A DNA stretch of 64,000 bases, from positions 10,450 to 74,449 of the forward strand of contig CAKSQO010000009.1 in assembly GCA_934486615.1 (NCBI GenBank), written 5' to 3'. This document shows, one piece after another, positions 24,487 through 32,261 of this stretch. Below the pieces are notes generated by a model. It was given only the letters and a program-made list of their open reading frames with translations. It was not told where the DNA came from and did no database searches. Positions within the stretch are counted from its first letter, which is position 1; every line of letters starts with the position of its first letter. This stretch comes from an uncultured Eubacteriales bacterium. GTDB taxonomy: Bacteria; Bacillota; Clostridia; Oscillospirales; Acutalibacteraceae. A program made the position numbers and the translations under genes.

Positions 24487-24655
24487 GCGGGAACACCGCG
24501 GCCGCCTTTGTCGCGGCGGGCAGCCGCCTTTGTCGCAGCGGGCAGCCGCCTTTGTCGCAGCGGGCAGCCGCGCAGTTTCGGGATTGAGGCCGATGTGCAC
24601 ACGACCTCGGACGGCTCGTTTATTATCATTCACGGCGACAATGCCGACCGCACCG
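24487..24655 (+). pseudogene. Relic of a glycerophosphodiester phosphodiesterase with a triplicated 22-bp segment
   Basis: Two conserved blocks of GDPD enzymes survive. GNTAAAFVAAGSR (24490-24528) corresponds to the PENTLAAF block, and FGIEADVHTTSDGSFIIIHG (24577 onward) to the E-x-D-x-x-x-T-x-D-G block with its catalytic Glu and Asp. Between them the segment coding AAFVAAGSR is present three times as 22-bp units, shifting the frame, so the blocks are not in register. The rest of the enzyme is missing. A later 39-bp duplication (GACCGCACCGAGGGCC twice, 24646-24705) runs up to the next gene. Confidence 0.5.
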
Positions 24656-24717
24656 AGGGCCGGAAAGGAGCATGGACAATACCGACCGCACCGAGGGCCA
24701 GAAAGGATCCGAGCGAG

Positions 24718-25173
24718 ATGTTTAGGGTTATGTTTATCTGCCACGGCAATATTTGCCGATCGCCGATGGCGGAGTATATTTTTAACGACATGGTTCAGCG
24801 GCTCGGGTCGGCGGACAGGCTCTGCGCGGACTCGTGCGCCGTCAGCCGCGAGGAGATCGGCAACCCCGTGTACCCGCCCGCGCGGGCGGAGCTTGAAGCG
24901 CACGGTGTAAAGTGCGGCGCTCACCGCGCGCGGCAGCTGACGAGGGAGGACTACGGCCGCTGCGATATGCTCGTTTGCATGGACGAGTCGAACGTCAGCC
25001 GCGCGCTGCGCCTGCTCGGCGGCGACCCCGAGGGCAAGCTGCACCTGCTCGGCGATTTCAGCGGCCGCGGCGCAGTCAGCGACCCGTGGTACACAGGCGA
25101 CTTCGCCCGCACATTCGACGATATAGCCGCAGGTGTGGCTGCACTGATAGACAAGCTGGTTGAAGCGAATTGA
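24718..25173 (+). CDS. Low-molecular-weight protein-tyrosine phosphatase
   Basis: 151 residues of the arsenate-reductase/LMW-PTP fold. CHGNICRSP gives the nucleophile Cys8 and the phosphate-binding Arg14; the general acid is Asp122 in SDPWYTGDF. It hydrolyses phosphotyrosine and in bacteria often controls surface polysaccharide kinases. I use the ATG at 24718 with AAAGGA upstream; the reading frame is open further left, but that part is the GDPD relic. No tyrosine kinase gene is nearby. Confidence 0.9.
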   Translation: MFRVMFICHGNICRSPMAEYIFNDMVQRLGSADRLCADSCAVSREEIGNPVYPPARAELEAHGVKCGAHRARQLTREDYGRCDMLVCMDESNVSRALRLLGGDPEGKLHLLGDFSGRGAVSDPWYTGDFARTFDDIAAGVAALIDKLVEAN

Positions 25174-25217
25174 GAGCAGCTGAGATATGCGGCTTTGAGT
25201 TTGTCGCAGAAAACCAC

Positions 25218-25404
25218 AAGCCTCCCCTTGAAGCAAGGGGAGGTGGCACGGCATTAGCCGTGTCGGTGGGGATTTAATCCGCGTTCGAGTATAGCGAGTT
25301 ATTATAATTTATACCCCGCGCAATGAGTGCAGCGAGTAATTAGGTCGACCCCTCAGTCTTTTTGCTGTGCAAAATTCCAGCTCCCCTTACGCAGGGGAGC
25401 CTTT
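25218..25404 (+). repeat. MITE-like dispersed element, reference copy
   Basis: About 187 bp. The left end is AAGCCTCCCCTTGAAGCAAG and the right end CTTACGCAGGGGAGCCTTT, imperfect inverted copies of one another. In order: terminal hairpin, CACGGCATTAGCCGTG hairpin, GGTGGGGATTTAATCCGCG, TATAGCGAGTTATTATAA, CCGCGCAATGAGTGCAGCGA, GTCGACCCCTCAG, a TTTTTGCTGTGCAAAA hairpin, terminal hairpin. No open reading frame inside. Confidence 0.85.
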
Positions 25405-25490
25405 AGGTGCAGCGATAACCCCCTATCCAATCCGTGCCTTTAGGCACACCGCACCTCTTACCTCTTCACTCTTACTTCTTACCTAAAAAA

Positions 25491-25554
25491 GCGCCCCGCG
25501 AAAGTAACGCTTTGCGAGTCTCAAACTCGCTTGGCAATTACTCGAAGCGGGGCG
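25491..25554 (-). terminator. Bifurcated terminator hairpin after the GGGtGRT gene
   Basis: CGCCCCGCG-type outer arms pair with CGAAGCGGGGCG; an inner stem GCGAGTctcaaACTCGC branches from it. On the minus strand the stem is followed by TTTTTT and a purine-rich tail. Confidence 0.8.
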
Positions 25555-25697
25555 ATTGTTTATCCGCTGTACGCGCTCAAAGCGCGGACAAGCCGTCCGT
25601 GACGGCACGAAGCTCAACTTCGCTCGGCAACTACTCTCGCGAGGTATGCGCTTATGCAACACACGCGCTGCGTTCGCGGACAAGCACCCTTCGGGTG

Positions 25698-26705
25698 TTA
25701 CTTGTTTGCCTCTTCAACCGCAACGGCGCAGGCGACGGTGGCGCCGACCATCGGGTTGTTGCCCATACCGATAAGGCCCATCATCTCAACGTGGGCAGGT
25801 ACGGAGGACGAGCCGGCGAACTGGGCATCGCCGTGCATACGGCCCATCGAGTCGGTCAGGCCGTAAGAAGCGGGGCCTGCAGCGACGTTGTCGGGGTGGA
25901 GGGTACGTCCTGTACCGCCGCCCGAAGCAACGGAGAAGTACTTCTTATCGTTCTCGATAGCCCACTTCTTATAAGTGCCTGCGACGAGGTGCTGGAAGCG
26001 GGTCGGGTTGGTGGAGTTGCCGGTGATGGAGACCTCAACGCCCTCCATCTTCATGATAGCAACGCCCTCGAGAACGTCGTTGGCGCCGTAGCAGCGGACA
26101 GCTGCGCGCTCGCCGTCGGAGAAAGCTCTCTCCTCAAGAACCTTGACTTCGCCGGTGTAGAAGTCATAGTCGGTCTTGACATAGGTGAAGCCGTTGATTC
26201 TCGAAATAATATAAGCGGCGTCCTTGCCGAGGCCGTTGAGGATAACTCTCAGCGGGGTCTTGCGAACCTTGTTGGCGGTGCGGGCGATACCGATAGCGCC
26301 CTCTGCAGCCGCGAAGGACTCGTGACCTGCGAGGAAGCAGAAGCAGTGAGTGTCCTCGTGCAGCAGCATCGCGCCGAGGTTGCCGTGGCCGAGGCCGACC
26401 TTGCGCTGCTCGGCGACCGAGCCGGGAATGCAGAAGCCCTGGAGTCCGATACCGATGGCGGCAGCGGCTTCGGCGGCGTTCTTGATGCCCTTCTTCAGAG
26501 CGATGGCAACGCCGAGGGTGTAAGCCCAGACTGCGTTCTCAAACGCGATCGGCTGAACGCCCTTGACGATAGACTCAACGTCGATACCCTTCGACAGACA
26601 AAGCTCTCTGGCTTCCTCAAGCGAGGCAAGGCCGTTTTCGGCGAGACACTTTTCTATCGTGGCCATTCTTCTTTCTTTGCCTTCAAATTTTACATCATTA
26701 GCCAT
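25698..26705 (-). CDS. GGGtGRT family protein
   Basis: 335 residues matching the family called GGGtGRT protein after its motif SGGGTGRTLHPDN (near residue 275). No biochemical function is established that I know of. Other conserved stretches are GHGNLGAMLLHEDTHCFCFLAGHESFAAAEG, rich in His and Cys, and a Gly-rich C-terminus. It is a soluble protein without signal peptide. It starts 21 bases after an iron-sulfur scaffold-like gene, with AGGAGG before the ATG; this pairing is typical of the family, so the product may use or deliver an Fe-S cluster. It ends at a large hairpin terminator. Confidence 0.85.
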   Translation of the reverse strand: MANDVKFEGKERRMATIEKCLAENGLASLEEARELCLSKGIDVESIVKGVQPIAFENAVWAYTLGVAIALKKGIKNAAEAAAAIGIGLQGFCIPGSVAEQRKVGLGHGNLGAMLLHEDTHCFCFLAGHESFAAAEGAIGIARTANKVRKTPLRVILNGLGKDAAYIISRINGFTYVKTDYDFYTGEVKVLEERAFSDGERAAVRCYGANDVLEGVAIMKMEGVEVSITGNSTNPTRFQHLVAGTYKKWAIENDKKYFSVASGGGTGRTLHPDNVAAGPASYGLTDSMGRMHGDAQFAGSSSVPAHVEMMGLIGMGNNPMVGATVACAVAVEEANK

Positions 26706-26726
26706 TACAGTGAACCTCCTCCGAAA

Positions 26727-27419
26727 TTATTCTTCACGCGGGTCGATATACTTCGGCGCGTTAGCGAAACGGCCGTAGCTGCCGACATTCTTCTCATAAG
26801 CCTCGTTCGGGGTCATGCCGTGGCGAATATCCTCGAGCATCTTGCCGACGCGAACGAACTGGTAACCGATGACCTCACCGTTCTCGTCGAGCGCCATCTT
26901 GGTGACGTAGCCTTCGGCCATCTCCATGTAGCGCACACCCTTGACCTTGGTCGAGAACATGGTGCCGACCTGCGAACGCAGGCCCTTGCCGAGGTCCTCA
27001 AGTCCTGCGCCGATGGACAGACCGTCCTCGGAAAAAGCGGACTGGGTGCGGCCGTAAACGAACTGGAGGAATATCTCACGCATAGCGACGTTGATAGCGT
27101 CGCAAACGAGGTCGGTGTTAAGGCACTCAAGCAGGGTCTTGCCGGGGAGGATCTCGGCGGCCATAGCTGCGGAGTGGGTCATGCCCGAGCAGCCGACGGT
27201 CTCGACAAGAGCTTCCTCAACGATGCCCTTCTTGATGTTAAGAGTGAGCTTGCAGGTGCCCTGCTGAGGTGCGCACCAGCCCACGCCGTGCGACAGACCC
27301 GAGATGTCGGTTATCTCGTAAGCCTTTACCCACTGGCCTTCCTCCGGGATCGGAGCGGGTCCGTGATGCGGTCCTTTTGTAACGGGACACATTTTTTCTA
27401 CTTCATGTGAATAGTTCAT
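26727..27419 (-). CDS. Iron-sulfur cluster assembly scaffold-like (NifU/IscU-type) protein
   Basis: 230 residues. The core resembles IscU/NifU scaffolds: GWCAPQQGTCKLTLNIKKG, ALVETVGCSGMTHSAAMAAEILPGKTLLECLNTDLVCDAI supplies three spaced cysteines that could hold a cluster. The C-terminal third is not part of standard IscU. AAAGGAG precedes the ATG. It is the first gene of a two-gene operon with the GGGtGRT protein; no iscS-like cysteine desulfurase is near, so general Fe-S assembly is less likely than a dedicated role for its partner. Confidence 0.82.
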   Translation of the reverse strand: MNYSHEVEKMCPVTKGPHHGPAPIPEEGQWVKAYEITDISGLSHGVGWCAPQQGTCKLTLNIKKGIVEEALVETVGCSGMTHSAAMAAEILPGKTLLECLNTDLVCDAINVAMREIFLQFVYGRTQSAFSEDGLSIGAGLEDLGKGLRSQVGTMFSTKVKGVRYMEMAEGYVTKMALDENGEVIGYQFVRVGKMLEDIRHGMTPNEAYEKNVGSYGRFANAPKYIDPREE

Positions 27420-27540
27420 ATCTGGACTCCTTTCAAAATTATCAGCGCTTCAGTCCTGCTTACCCGTCCGACCCGACGCCTTGAAGTCGGGCGTTGAAGC
27501 GGGGCAGAGAATGCAGAAAGTGCCAAATTTTCCACAGGTC

Positions 27541-27569
27541 ATTATACTAAAAAATGCGACACTATTCAA
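27541..27569 (-). promoter_or_regulatory. Promoter of the scaffold-GGGtGRT operon
   Basis: On the minus strand TTGAAT, a 17-base spacer and TATAAT. The leader of about 120 bases to the ATG contains CCCGAC-gccttgaa-GTCGGG. Confidence 0.75.
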
Positions 27570-27630
27570 GCTATTCTTTAAAAATTTTAAATTATGAGAA
27601 TATTTTACCCTAAAATGGGACTAAAAAACA

Positions 27631-27658
27631 TTGATTATCGCCGATTTATTTATATAAT
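27631..27658 (+). promoter_or_regulatory. Promoter of galE
   Basis: TTGATT, a 16-base spacer and TATAAT, 35 bases before the ATG at 27693. Confidence 0.65.
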
Positions 27659-27692
27659 GAAATCAGAAGGAAGAAAGGTGGGTCAAAAGTCT

Positions 27693-28709
27693 ATGTCAAT
27701 TCTTGTTACAGGCGGTGCCGGTTACATCGGCAGCCACACCTGCGTTGAGCTGCTTAATGCAGGGCAGGACATCGTTGTTCTTGACAATTACTACAATTCA
27801 AAGCCCGAGAGCTTAAAGCGCATTTCCAAAATCACGGGAAAGGACTTCAAGTTCTACGAGTGCGACATTCGCGACCGCGAGGGGCTTCGCCGCGTATTTA
27901 AAGAGAACGACATCGACGTCGTTATTCATTTCGCAGGCCTCAAGGCCGTCGGCGAGTCGGTAAGGATCCCGCTTACATATTACGAAAACAACATCGGCGG
28001 CACGGTCACTCTCTGCGAAGTCATGGCAGAGGCGGGCTGCAAAAAGCTGATATTCAGCTCGTCGGCCACCGTTTACGGCTGCGACAACGTCGCGCCTTAC
28101 AGCGAGGATATGAAGACGGGCGGCTGCACCAACCCTTACGGCAGCACCAAGTATATGATTGAGGAGATACTCAAGGATCTGTACACCTCCGACAACGAGT
28201 GGAGCATCGCTCTGCTCAGGTACTTCAACCCCATCGGAGCGCACAAGTCCGGCCTTATCGGCGAGGACCCCAACGGTATCCCGAACAACCTCGTGCCCTA
28301 TATCGCGCAGGTCGCCGTCGGCAAGCTCAAGGAGCTTAGCGTCTACGGCAACGATTATGACACGCCCGACGGAACGGGAGTCCGCGACTATATCCACGTC
28401 GTCGATCTCGCGCTCGGCCACGTCAAGGCGGTCGATTTCGTCCGCGGCCGCACGGGGGTTGAGGCTATCAACCTCGGCACCGGCGTCGGCTACAGCGTGC
28501 TCGACGTTGTCAAGGCTTACGAGAAGGCCTGCGGCAAGCCGATACCTTACCGCATCGCTCCGCGCCGTGCGGGCGATCTCGGCACCTGCTACGCCAACCC
28601 CGCAAAGGCGCTCAGGCTGCTCGGCTTCAAGACCGAGCGCGGCATTGAAGAGATGTGCGAGGACTCCTGGCGCTGGCAGTCGATGAATCCCAACGGCTTC
28701 GGCGACTGA
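27693..28709 (+). CDS. galE: UDP-glucose 4-epimerase
   Basis: 338 residues of the extended short-chain dehydrogenase family; interconverts UDP-glucose and UDP-galactose with bound NAD. MSILVTGGAGYIGSH carries the GxxGxxG dinucleotide motif, FSSSATVYG the catalytic Ser/Thr region, and NPYGSTKYMIEE the Tyr-xxx-Lys pair. The C-terminal substrate-binding part (GVRDYIHVVDLA, YRIAPRRAGDLGTCYA) is complete. I start at MSILVTGG; 33 codons further upstream are open but overlap the promoter. Monocistronic, ended by a strong terminator; supplies galactose for cell-surface glycans. Confidence 0.96.
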   Translation: MSILVTGGAGYIGSHTCVELLNAGQDIVVLDNYYNSKPESLKRISKITGKDFKFYECDIRDREGLRRVFKENDIDVVIHFAGLKAVGESVRIPLTYYENNIGGTVTLCEVMAEAGCKKLIFSSSATVYGCDNVAPYSEDMKTGGCTNPYGSTKYMIEEILKDLYTSDNEWSIALLRYFNPIGAHKSGLIGEDPNGIPNNLVPYIAQVAVGKLKELSVYGNDYDTPDGTGVRDYIHVVDLALGHVKAVDFVRGRTGVEAINLGTGVGYSVLDVVKAYEKACGKPIPYRIAPRRAGDLGTCYANPAKALRLLGFKTERGIEEMCEDSWRWQSMNPNGFGD

Positions 28710-28725
28710 TAATCGGTTTTACGGC

Positions 28726-28762
28726 AAAAGGCAGCACCCTTTTTGAGGGCGCTGCCTTTTTT
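28726..28762. terminator. Bidirectional terminator between galE and the DUF1540 gene
   Basis: AAAGGCAGCaCCCT pairs with AGGGcGCTGCCTTT around TTTTTG, followed by TTTT on the plus strand; also usable for the convergent gene at 28778. Confidence 0.85.
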
Positions 28763-28777
28763 TGTCGCCTGCGGCAG

Positions 28778-28939
28778 TTACTTTCTGTCGAAGGACTTGC
28801 AGTCGGTGCACTGATCCATCGTGGGATTTGCCTCGTGCGTGCCGACAAGAATTTTGTCGAGGGTGCAGTAATTCTCACAGCAGCTGTGATGGCTGCACTC
28901 ACCGACAGTACATTCGATGCTCTTGTTACACTTATCCAT
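28778..28939 (-). CDS. Small Cys-rich DUF1540 protein
   Basis: 53 residues beginning MDKCNKSIECTVGECSHHSC and ending CTDCKSFDRK. Eight cysteines and two adjacent histidines suggest metal binding, as in the DUF1540 family of clostridia and bacilli, whose function is unknown. AAAGGAGGT stands before the ATG at 28937-28939, which strongly supports translation. It converges on galE across a shared terminator. Repeats begin about 50 bases upstream, and no clear promoter is visible. Confidence 0.82.
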   Translation of the reverse strand: MDKCNKSIECTVGECSHHSCCENYCTLDKILVGTHEANPTMDQCTDCKSFDRK

Positions 28940-29179
28940 CAAAATACCTCCTTTGTACTTAAAAGTACAAGCTTAGTATGCCGCTTTTCTTTCTGTTAAT
29001 ACGCCCGACCGCGGGCGTTTTTTCGCGCAGCCGCAGGCTGTTTGTCCGCGCAGCCGCGGACGGATTGGCCGCGCAGCCGAAGGCTGTTTGTCCGCGATTG
29101 AAATGCGGTTATTATATGAGCTTTTTCCCCGCGGAAGTAATTCTTGTGCAAAATTTTTTTTGAAAAGCACCGCGCCCTC

Positions 29180-29530
29180 AAAGCCTCCCCTTGAAGCAAG
29201 GGTTATTCCCCGCAGTGCGGGGAAATGTCTGCGAAGCAGACAAAAGGGGCGGGCGCCAGCAAGGCGGGTGGCACGGCTTCAGCCGTGACGGTGGGGATTT
29301 TAGTCCGCGCCGTCACGGACGGATTGGCCGCGCAGCCGAAGGCTGTTTGTCCGCGTTTTAGCATAGCGAGTTATTTTGATTTATTCCCCGCGCACGGACG
29401 CAGTCCGCTTGTCCGTGTTCAGGTCCAGCAAGCTGTTGGGCATCGCTGTCCCGCGCAATAAGAACGATGCGTAATCGGTCGACCCCTCAGTCGGCTGCGC
29501 CGACAGCTCCCCTTACGCAGGGGAGCCTTT
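29180..29530 (+). repeat. MITE-like element interrupted by other repeats
   Basis: The expected order of blocks is kept, but about 65 extra bases sit inside the left terminal hairpin (CCCCGCAGTGCGGGG, TCTGCGAAGCAGA, then GGCGGGCGCC) and further cassettes lie in the middle (CCGTCACGGACGG, CAGCCGAAGGCTG, CGGACGCAGTCCG). The element is therefore 351 bp instead of about 190. Confidence 0.75.
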
Positions 29531-29680
29531 AGGTGCAGTGCGCAACATTTCCCCGCACTGCGGGGAATAACCCTTTACGCAAAGGAGCCTTTGGTGCGCT
29601 GCTTATTCCTAATTCCAATCCCGTGCCTTTAGGCACTCCTCACCTCTTACCTCTTCACTCTTACTTCTTACCTAAAAAAT

Positions 29681-29740
29681 CCCCGCGGGAGCGCTGCTTC
29701 GGCGAGTTTCAAACTCGCTTTGCAACAACTCACGCGGGGT
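29681..29740 (-). terminator. Bifurcated terminator hairpin after secF
   Basis: Outer arms CCCCGCG and CGCGGGG with inner stem GCGAGTttcaaACTCGC; the minus-strand transcript continues with ATTTTTT and the purine-rich tail. Confidence 0.8.
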
Positions 29741-29839
29741 AAATTTTTAAATAATGTGCGCGCTCAAATCGCGGACAAACCGCCCTCGGCGGCGCGGACA
29801 AACCGCCCGTGCCGGCGCGTACAAAGCGCCCTCGGCGGC

Positions 29840-30778
29840 TTAATCCTTGGCAGCCTTACGCGCCTTCCTCTCCTGCCACTTGACCCAAAGGCCGGGTGAG
29901 AGGCAAACGGATGAATAGGTACCCGAAAGCAGACCGACGGTCAGCGGAATGGTCAGTGTGCGCAGCGAGGTCAGACCCTTTATCTCTGCGACAACCATAA
30001 TGGTGACGATCGCGATAACGGTGGTCAGTGACGTCATAATGTTACGCGACAGCACCTGATTGTTCGAGATGTTTGTAATCTCGGCAATCGACTTTGACTG
30101 ACCGTAGTGGCGGCGATTCTCACGCACGCGGTCGAACACGACGATGGTGTCGTTGAGCGAATAGCCGAGCAGCGTCATAACGACGGCGATGAAATTCGAG
30201 TCGATGTTCAGTCGCAGGATAACCGCGGCGAAGAACGCGAGAAGCACGTCATGCAGCAGCGCGATGAGCGCGGCGATAGCGGCCGAGACGCCGCCTATCT
30301 TGCGGAAGCGGATCGCGACGTAGATTATAACGAGCAAACACGCGATAACGACCGCGACCAGGCACTTGATGAAAAACACGGCACCGACGGTCGGGCTGAC
30401 GGAGTTGACCTCGATCTGCTCGATCTTGTTGTCGGCATACCCCTCCTTGAGCGCCTTTGCAAGCGAGTCGATGGTCGAGGAATCGAGAGCCTCGTTATCC
30501 GACAGCGAAATGACGAGCTTATGGCTCGAATCGCTGACGCCCGAGGTGATGTCGGCGGAGACCTTCTTGCCGACGGTGTCCCCCGCGAGCTTGGCGACCT
30601 TATCTGTGTCGAGCTTGCCCGTGTAGGAATAGCTTATCTTGGTACCGCCCGCAAAGTTAATGTCGAGCACAGGCCCGAACACTGCGGTGCACACGATACC
30701 GACTAAGAGCAGGACGGCGGAAACGATAACAAACTTTTTCAGGTTTCCGACAAAGTCAAGATTTCTTTTAGTTTTCAT
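29840..30778 (-). CDS. secF: Protein translocase subunit SecF
   Basis: 312 residues with six membrane helices and a periplasmic-type loop after the first. Signatures: DINFAGGTKISYSYTG, VSPTVGA, then GYSLNDTIVVFDRVRENRR, the conserved cytoplasmic segment. SecDF uses the proton gradient to pull secreted proteins out of the Sec channel. It overlaps the end of secD by 11 bases, with GAGGTG as ribosome-binding site inside secD. Confidence 0.96.
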   Translation of the reverse strand: MKTKRNLDFVGNLKKFVIVSAVLLLVGIVCTAVFGPVLDINFAGGTKISYSYTGKLDTDKVAKLAGDTVGKKVSADITSGVSDSSHKLVISLSDNEALDSSTIDSLAKALKEGYADNKIEQIEVNSVSPTVGAVFFIKCLVAVVIACLLVIIYVAIRFRKIGGVSAAIAALIALLHDVLLAFFAAVILRLNIDSNFIAVVMTLLGYSLNDTIVVFDRVRENRRHYGQSKSIAEITNISNNQVLSRNIMTSLTTVIAIVTIMVVAEIKGLTSLRTLTIPLTVGLLSGTYSSVCLSPGLWVKWQERKARKAAKD

Positions 30779-32162
30779 CGTTCTTTACACCTCCGTACAG
30801 CCACGGCTTGCGCATACACTTGAAGTTTGAAAGGCTCTTGAGCATAACGCGCGAAGCGAACACGCCCATGATAAAGTTGAAGATAACGCCCATAAGCAGC
30901 GTGTAGCCGAACGAGTAAACCGAGCCCGAAACAGACGCACCGAACAGATGCATTATCGGGCTGAACACCTTTGCAAAGAAGCTGTCGGACGGGCCGAAGC
31001 AGCCCATCAGAACAACGGACACAATGACGTTGGTAACGTTGCCGTCGATGATTGCGCTGAGCGCATTGGAAAATCCGGAATCGATCGCAGTGACAACGCC
31101 CTTGCCCTTGCGCAGCTCCTCGGTGATACGCTCGGAAGTGATGACGTTTGCGTCAATTCCCATACCGACCGAGAGAATGATTCCCGCGATACCCGGTATC
31201 GTGAGAGTGAAGCTGTTTGTGCCTCCGAAGAAGCCCGAAACGCAGGCTATCATTCCGCCGACCTGACCGACAAGCGCGATGCACGAGATAAGACCCGGCA
31301 GGCGGTATCTGACGATGATGATAACACAGATAACGCAGAAAGCGATGATGCCCGCGATGAGCATGGTGTTGAGCGCTTCCTTGCCGAGGGTGGCGCTGAT
31401 GACCTGCAGCTTGGAGTCGTCGACCGTCAGCTTGAACGGCAGCGAGCCCGAGTTTATCTTGCTTGCAAGGCTCTTGCACTCGTCATAGGTGAATTTGCCC
31501 GTGATGACGGCGTTGCCGTCGGCAATGACGGAGTTGACCGTCGGTGCGGAGATGACCGTCTCGTCAAGGCAGATAGCGATCGTCTTGTTGAGGTTGGCGG
31601 CGGTGGCGGAAGCGAACTTCTTGCGGCCCGTCGCCGTCAGCTTGAGCGAAACGCAGGGGTTGCCCTTGTCGAGAACAACGCTTGCTTCCTTAACGTCGGT
31701 CGAGCCCGTGAGGACGATTTTGTCCTTATTGTATGTACTGCCCGAGCAGAACGTAAGCACGGCGGTATCGCCCAGCTCGTTGATAGCGCTGGTCGCGTCG
31801 AACTCATCCTCGCCTGACTGCCACGGGAAACGGACGATAATCTGGTTGTTTCTGGTGTCGATAGACGTCTCATAGTCGGTGACTCCGAGGTTGATAAGGC
31901 GGGTGTCGATAACCTCCTTGGCAGACTCAAGCTGCGCTTTGGTTACCTCCTTGTCGGTCTCGGGCGAGAACACCGCTTCGACGCCGCCCTGAATGTCGAT
32001 ACCCCAGCGGATATCGCTTGCGCTTTTGAAATAGACCGTCTCGTTATCGCCGTAATAGTTCTTTACGCCGAAGAACGAAATCGAAGTCAAGGCAATAATA
32101 AGGGCAGCAACGATGAAAAACCACGGCTTTCCCGTTTTCTTTGCCGGACCATTCTTTTTCAT
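30768..32162 (-). CDS. secD: Protein translocase subunit SecD
   Basis: 464 residues. A first helix (about 13-32) is followed by the large external domain beginning SDIRWGIDIQGGVEAVF, which matches the conserved D1 motif of SecD, then five C-terminal helices with IPGIAGIILSVGMGIDANVI and the cytoplasmic ERITEELRKGKG loop. Works with SecF. GGGAGG stands before the ATG. The upstream aminotransferase gene is 99 bases away in the same direction. Confidence 0.96.
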   Translation of the reverse strand: MKKNGPAKKTGKPWFFIVAALIIALTSISFFGVKNYYGDNETVYFKSASDIRWGIDIQGGVEAVFSPETDKEVTKAQLESAKEVIDTRLINLGVTDYETSIDTRNNQIIVRFPWQSGEDEFDATSAINELGDTAVLTFCSGSTYNKDKIVLTGSTDVKEASVVLDKGNPCVSLKLTATGRKKFASATAANLNKTIAICLDETVISAPTVNSVIADGNAVITGKFTYDECKSLASKINSGSLPFKLTVDDSKLQVISATLGKEALNTMLIAGIIAFCVICVIIIVRYRLPGLISCIALVGQVGGMIACVSGFFGGTNSFTLTIPGIAGIILSVGMGIDANVITSERITEELRKGKGVVTAIDSGFSNALSAIIDGNVTNVIVSVVLMGCFGPSDSFFAKVFSPIMHLFGASVSGSVYSFGYTLLMGVIFNFIMGVFASRVMLKSLSNFKCMRKPWLYGGVKNDEN

Positions 32163-32261
32163 TGGCTTTTTTCCTCCCTGAAAAATTATTTATTTCTCGC
32201 TTTAAGCCCCTTCTCGTCAGGGCGCTTTCGGCGTTTAATAAATCGCGTTTTTGCCCGAAAA

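Larger units (their letters stand above)
25174..25697. repeat. Intergenic repeat region (MITE-like copy and 3' module)
   Basis: No gene is supported. It holds an intact MITE-like element (25218-25404), the segment CCAATCCGTGCCTTTAGGCA (from 25429), the pyrimidine-rich run ACCTCTTCACTCTTACTTCT, a large hairpin (25491-25554), and mini-hairpins CCGTCC-gt-GACGG (25590s) and CACCC-ttc-GGGTG next to the stop codon of the gene ending at 25698. Confidence 0.8.
28940..29839. repeat. Long intergenic repeat region
   Basis: No gene is supported. From left to right: chained mini-hairpins (29024-29096), an interrupted MITE-like element (29180-29530), a partial right end with the CCCCGCA-c-TGCGGGG cassette (29549-29600), the GTGCCTTTAGGCAC hairpin and pyrimidine-rich run (29611-29680), a large terminator hairpin (29681-29740), and three mini-hairpins of the CCGCC-ctc-GGCGG type before the secF stop codon. 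Confidence 0.8.

Noticed and set aside
24448..24717. An N-terminal extension of the phosphatase
   Set aside because: It runs through the GDPD relic and its 22-bp repeats; a normal start with ribosome-binding site is at 24718.
25434..27410. A 658-codon open frame opposite the GGGtGRT operon
   Set aside because: It crosses repeats, a terminator and two genes on the opposite strand, and no family is recognisable.
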